From: Arthrobacter globiformis
GTDB taxonomy: Bacteria; Actinomycetota; Actinomycetes; Actinomycetales; Micrococcaceae
DNA length: 64,000 bases
Assembly (NCBI RefSeq): GCF_003261175.1
Contig: NZ_QLNP01000067.1
Span: forward strand, 124,001-188,000
Direction: 5' to 3'
Positions 60,882 through 64,000 of this stretch are shown piece by piece. Below the pieces are notes generated by a model that was not told the DNA's origin, searched no databases, and was given only the letters and a program-made list of their open reading frames with translations. The translations under genes were made by a program, and so were the position numbers. Each line of letters starts with the position of its first letter. Positions within the stretch are counted from its first letter, which is position 1.

Positions 60882-61048
60882 AATCGTAACCAGACGCCTC
60901 TGTCCAAGCTGGCGATTTGTCTAAAAGCGATGCACCAAGCGATCGAAAACCCGAACTGCGCCCGACTCCGATCTGTGGCGTGAGCAGCATCAATTGCTGG
61001 GCACCTAAGGCCTGGACTTCGGCGGCATCCCCTATCATCAGATATCAA

Positions 61049-61099
61049 GCAAAAGGATCCCCGCCTGTTGATAATTCCACCAGGCAGGGATCCTTTTGC
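61049..61099 (-). terminator. Terminator of the glnK operon
   Basis: A 19-bp stem with one mismatch (61049-61067 with 61081-61099), 13-base loop, 18 bases past the glnK stop; the arm end is T-rich on the minus strand (CCTTTTGC-type). Confidence 0.75.
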
Positions 61100-61116
61100 C
61101 GTGCGGATCGGAGATG

Positions 61117-61455
61117 TCAGATCGCCTCGACACCGCGTTCTCCCGTGCGGACACGAATGACGTTGGAGATGTCCTGTGTCCAGATTTTCCCGTCCCCAAG
61201 GCTTCCAGTTCGTGCTGCCATCACAATGGTTTGAATGACTCCTTCTGCGTCTTCGTCCGTGACGATTAGGTCGATACGAACCTTGGGGCGGAAGTCCACC
61301 TGAAACTCCGTGCCTCTGTACATTTCTGTGTGCCCCTTTTGCACTCCGTAGCCTTTTACGTCACTGACCGTGAGGCCCGTGTGCAGGGTGTCGGCCAGAG
61401 CGTTCTTGACTTGCTCTAACCTGTAGGGCTGGATGACTGCTGTGACGATCTTCAT
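61117..61455 (-). CDS. glnK: PII nitrogen-regulatory protein GlnK with Phe at residue 51
   Basis: 112 residues, standard PII length. Core motifs VTAVIQPYRLEQVKNAL, DVKGYGVQKGHTEMYRG and the ATP-binding TGSLGDGKIW and VRTGERGVEA are intact. In the T-loop the usual EY at 50-51 is EF (RGTEFQVDF), so residue 51, the Tyr modified by GlnD in most PII proteins, is Phe. Tyr-46 is kept. It lies 41 bases downstream of the ammonium transporter gene and would gate that channel. The absence of the modification site suggests control by effector binding only. Confidence 0.92.
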   Translation of the reverse strand: MKIVTAVIQPYRLEQVKNALADTLHTGLTVSDVKGYGVQKGHTEMYRGTEFQVDFRPKVRIDLIVTDEDAEGVIQTIVMAARTGSLGDGKIWTQDISNVIRVRTGERGVEAI

Positions 61456-61496
61456 GGTGCTCCTCGGATGATCCTCAGGGTTTTGAACTGCAGGGG

Positions 61497-62741
61497 CTAT
61501 TCCACCTCGGCGTAAGCCGATTCAGCATGTAGTGTCAGATCCAGGCCGCGGTGTTCGGTTTCTTCATCGACCCGGATGTTCATAACTTTGTTTAAAGTCC
61601 AGGCGATCGCGTACGTGGCGATGAACGCATAAAGACACGTTGCTGCAATAGCGATCAGTTCTCTCCACAGAATGCTCCAGTCCCCTCCGAAAACGAGACC
61701 TGTCACGCCTGCGGGTGCTGACTTTGCTCCAATCAGCACTACGCACAGTGTCCCTACGATGCCGCCGATGCCGTGGACTGCGAAGGCGTCGAGGGTGTCA
61801 TCGACTCCCCACTTCTGCTTCCATGTAATGGCCCAGCAGACAACTGCCCCGGATGCGGCACCAACAGCGAGTGCGCCGAGAGGATTTACGGCATCGGCGG
61901 ATGGAGTGATGCCGACCAAGCCGGCAATGGCGCCGGTTGCGAGTCCGAGAGCAGACGGGCGTCCATCCCGCACCCGCTCGATTGCGAGGTATCCGATTAT
62001 GCCGGCGCAGCCTGCCAGGAGTGTGGTCATCACGACGTATTGGGACAAGAAGTTGGCTCCTGCAGCCGACCCGCCATTGAATCCGAACCACCCAAACCAC
62101 AGGATTCCTGCTCCCAGGATGGCGAAGGGAAGGTTATGAGGCTTCGCTTGGGGGGCCTTGCTTTTTCCTAGGACGAGGGCAAGTGCGAGGGCGCCTACAC
62201 CTGCCGTCATGTGCACCGCAGTGCCGCCAGCGAAGTCGTGGAGGTGAACGACGTTGCGCAGCCACCCGCCGACGTAACCGGTCTCTTCGTCCGTGTAGGT
62301 GAACACCCAGTGGGCGATGGGAAAGTAGACGACCGTCAGCCAAATGGCGCTGAAAATTATCCACGCGCCGAATCTCATCCGCCCTGCGGCTCCGCTGGCA
62401 ACGATGGCTACGGTTATCGCGGCAAACAGGACGAAGAAGGCGGCCCAGTATATCGACTGTGGACCGCCGCTTCCGTCGTCACTCTCAAAGCCGATCATCC
62501 CGAAAAATTCGAATGGGTTGCCGACAATGCCCAGGCCGGCAACGGAGTTTCCCGAAACCATGCCGTATCCGTACAGAACGTAGAGGATGGCAGTGACAGC
62601 GAGGGTGCTCAGCACCATCATGAACATGTTGAGAATGTTGTTTTTCCCGAGCAGCCCGCCGTAATAGAAGGCAAGCCCGGGGAACATGAGCGCTACAAGG
62701 GCGAAGGCGGCCAGAAGCCACGCGAGGTCTGCCTGTGGCAT
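61497..62741 (-). CDS. amtB: Ammonium transporter Amt
   Basis: 414 residues, eleven membrane helices. Amt family features include the N-terminal LALVALMFPGLAFYYGGLLG-type helix and GNPFEFFG, the pore-type WVFTYTDEETGYVGGWLRNV, VHLHDFAGGTAVHMTAGVGA, and late AVHGIGGIVG. It takes up ammonium from outside or recaptures ammonium released in the cytoplasm. It is followed by glnK and preceded by a heme-dependent N-demethylase gene, pointing to amine-derived nitrogen. Confidence 0.93.
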   Translation of the reverse strand: MPQADLAWLLAAFALVALMFPGLAFYYGGLLGKNNILNMFMMVLSTLAVTAILYVLYGYGMVSGNSVAGLGIVGNPFEFFGMIGFESDDGSGGPQSIYWAAFFVLFAAITVAIVASGAAGRMRFGAWIIFSAIWLTVVYFPIAHWVFTYTDEETGYVGGWLRNVVHLHDFAGGTAVHMTAGVGALALALVLGKSKAPQAKPHNLPFAILGAGILWFGWFGFNGGSAAGANFLSQYVVMTTLLAGCAGIIGYLAIERVRDGRPSALGLATGAIAGLVGITPSADAVNPLGALAVGAASGAVVCWAITWKQKWGVDDTLDAFAVHGIGGIVGTLCVVLIGAKSAPAGVTGLVFGGDWSILWRELIAIAATCLYAFIATYAIAWTLNKVMNIRVDEETEHRGLDLTLHAESAYAEVE

Positions 62742-62818
62742 GGAGTACTCCGATCAGAAAGTTGAAGTGTTGGGACAGGGCCCTTGGTGTTGTCCAAATC
62801 CCGGGCACGGAGGCCTGG

Positions 62819-63808
62819 TCAGTTGAGCAACCAGGCGGCAGCGGCGGCCCGGTAGTCGCTTACTCCCTTGTAGGCTGCAATGTCTTCCGGAGTGGACATC
62901 AGTATTTGGGCCAGCTGGTCCCGCCATGCGGGAATGGCCTTGATCTCCTCAAGTGAAGCCATGTAGGTGCGGATGCTGAACGTCACCGCTCCTGACATCG
63001 GAAGACGAATGAAGTGCTCCAATTCGATGCGGAGCTGCAAGTTCCCGAAGTTGCGTTCCGCGACGAGCCGCGGGATGTCCTGGCCCCATTCCGGCAGCTC
63101 TTCGAGACTGATGTCCAGCTTGCGGGAGCCTGAGGCGGAGAGCGTCCAGTTGACTCTGCGGAACACCTGGTCTGCCGGTAGCCGCATGAGGAACTGTTCC
63201 GCCCTCGAGGTGATGCCCTCGCGGGTGAGTCTTGGCACCGGTTGGTGGATTTCGGTGAAACTCATGCCGGCGTCGAAGGTGACCGACCAGGCGGCAGCAA
63301 AGGTGACAAGACCTGCGTCGAAGTGCATTTGCCCGCCGCGCTCCTTGACCAGGAGCAGATCGTCCGGAATCTCCCTTCCCAGGAAGGTCATCGGGTCGTG
63401 CTGCAGCGACGATTCATCGCCTACGACGAAGGTTTGGTCCGTGCCGAGGAGGTGGTTTTGCCACCGGACGAGGTCGCCGTCCTCGTGCAGTTGCATGTGC
63501 TCCGGATGGGTGATGGCCAGGTCTCTGAGGTAGTACATCAGCAGGTCCCAGCAGGCCGGCATCATGCCGGGCAGGATTTGGACCCTGTCGGGGTCGGCGG
63601 CAAGGATGCGGCGGCGTTCCTTCATGATGTGCGCGTAGTCATCTCCGCCAAGGTCGACGATGTTGGCACCCCATTCGCCTCCAGCGGTCTTTTTGCGCAT
63701 GCGCGCAGGCTCGACGTTGACGCTGTACTGGAAGTCCTGCTGGTCTTCGGCGAAGGGCCACGGCAAAGTCGTGGTGTATTTCGTGCCTTCGGAAATGTTG
63801 GTGCTCAT
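62819..63808 (-). CDS. Heme-dependent oxidative N-demethylase (DUF3445)
   Basis: 329 residues of the DUF3445 family, the group that includes dimethylamine monooxygenase subunits and heme-dependent oxidative N-demethylase. Characteristic segments: an N-terminal PWPFAEDQQDFQYSVNVEPA, central MQLHEDGDLVRWQN and a C-terminal FRRVNWTLSASGSRKLDISL followed by helices. The overlap with the upstream ferredoxin-domain gene (ATGA) means it is made together with its electron donor. The likely reaction is removal of methyl groups from secondary or tertiary amines; the substrate is not determined. Confidence 0.85.
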   Translation of the reverse strand: MSTNISEGTKYTTTLPWPFAEDQQDFQYSVNVEPARMRKKTAGGEWGANIVDLGGDDYAHIMKERRRILAADPDRVQILPGMMPACWDLLMYYLRDLAITHPEHMQLHEDGDLVRWQNHLLGTDQTFVVGDESSLQHDPMTFLGREIPDDLLLVKERGGQMHFDAGLVTFAAAWSVTFDAGMSFTEIHQPVPRLTREGITSRAEQFLMRLPADQVFRRVNWTLSASGSRKLDISLEELPEWGQDIPRLVAERNFGNLQLRIELEHFIRLPMSGAVTFSIRTYMASLEEIKAIPAWRDQLAQILMSTPEDIAAYKGVSDYRAAAAAWLLN

Positions 63809-64000
63809 ATGTCGACCTCAATTTCTTCGCCCCGCGAAACGCAGCAGAGCATGGTGGTGTTGGTGCTCTTTTCTTCTTCGCTCAGGACCAGGTCACGATG
63901 TTCGATCGTTCCGGATCGGACGGCTATCCTGCACTCGCCGCACACGCCTTGGCGGCAGAGGTTGGCCACGTTGTGCCCTGCGTCAAGGAGCTTTTGCAGC
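63805..64000 (-). CDS. Oxidoreductase, C-terminal [2Fe-2S] ferredoxin domain (partial)
   Basis: The last 64 codons of a gene that continues beyond the window. CRQGVCGECRIAV and the later MLCCVSRG hold the four cysteines of a plant-type [2Fe-2S] cluster (C-x4-C-x2-C and the distal Cys). The position at the C-terminus suggests a phthalate-dioxygenase-reductase-type protein that passes electrons to the DUF3445 enzyme. Its stop overlaps the N-demethylase start. Confidence 0.82.
   Translation of the reverse strand, partial: LQKLLDAGHNVANLCRQGVCGECRIAVRSGTIEHRDLVLSEEEKSTNTTMLCCVSRGEEIEVDI

Larger units (their letters stand above)
60686..61048. other. Interval downstream of the catabolic operon
   Basis: About 360 bases without a supported gene. 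It contains two tandem 15-base repeats (GTCATTAGTAACACC at 60771 and GTCATTACTAACACC at 60786) and a 10-bp inverted repeat at 60851-60881. The first could be a regulator binding site; the second may be a terminator. Confidence 0.4.

Overview
The window is high-GC DNA with actinobacterial codon use. Its gene families (SCO6880-type conjugation proteins, MobF relaxase, DUF4192, DUF4913, MAB_1171c-like protein, DUF3445 N-demethylase) point to an Arthrobacter-like member of the Micrococcales. It reads as a large conjugative plasmid or integrative element, or a chromosomal island carrying one, with defence, selfish and catabolic cargo. Species and replicon type cannot be settled from sequence alone.

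Region by region: 1-2.7 kb holds small orphan genes. 2.8-11.6 kb is a plus-strand conjugation operon (DUF6112-like membrane protein, VirB6-like protein, SCO6880-family protein, VirB4-like ATPase, VirD4-like coupling protein, DUF4913 protein, ArdC-like antirestriction protein, SSB). 11.6-16.2 kb is accessory DNA with small membrane proteins, a lipoprotein and a phage capsid remnant. 16.2-20.3 kb is the minus-strand relaxase and a zinc-finger partner. 20.6-21.9 kb holds a truncated integrase and a frameshifted HEPN-type gene. 22.4-29.8 kb is a KfrA-like regulator followed by a complete Wadjet operon (jetABCD). 30.4-33.7 kb is an McrBC pair whose McrB appears to carry an EVE domain. 35-38 kb resembles a small replicon: helix-turn-helix gene, SF3 helicase, tandem ~122-bp repeats and a tRNA-Trp-like gene. 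38-44.4 kb has an HNH-like protein, a PIN/ImmA-like pair and DUF4192. An intact IS21-family element (44,399-46,540) with a 6-bp target duplication follows. 46.8-49.2 kb is an MpaB-like / ImmA-IrrE / MAB_1171c-like operon.

50.7-60.7 kb is a catabolic island around a divergent GntR regulator: succinate-semialdehyde dehydrogenase, BCCT transporter and a SnoaL-flavin reductase fusion on one side; two DUF1185 proteins, an alpha/beta hydrolase, an aldehyde dehydrogenase, a tautomerase and a luciferase-like monooxygenase on the other. The enzyme set matches the logic of flavin-dependent ring cleavage of pyridine or trigonelline ending in succinate. 61-64 kb encodes a PII protein, an ammonium transporter, a heme-dependent N-demethylase and part of its ferredoxin-type reductase, so the right end looks specialised for nitrogenous, possibly N-methylated, substrates.

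Points that most deserve attention: Wadjet, an anti-plasmid system, on conjugative DNA under an apparent KfrA-like regulator; two paralogous orphan genes sharing a LexA-like box; a duplicated two-gene module of small membrane proteins; the helicase-plus-repeat replicon; the DUF1185-containing ring-cleavage island; and a PII protein with Phe at position 51. Several genes carry single-base frameshifts or an in-frame stop, which could be decay or sequencing error.
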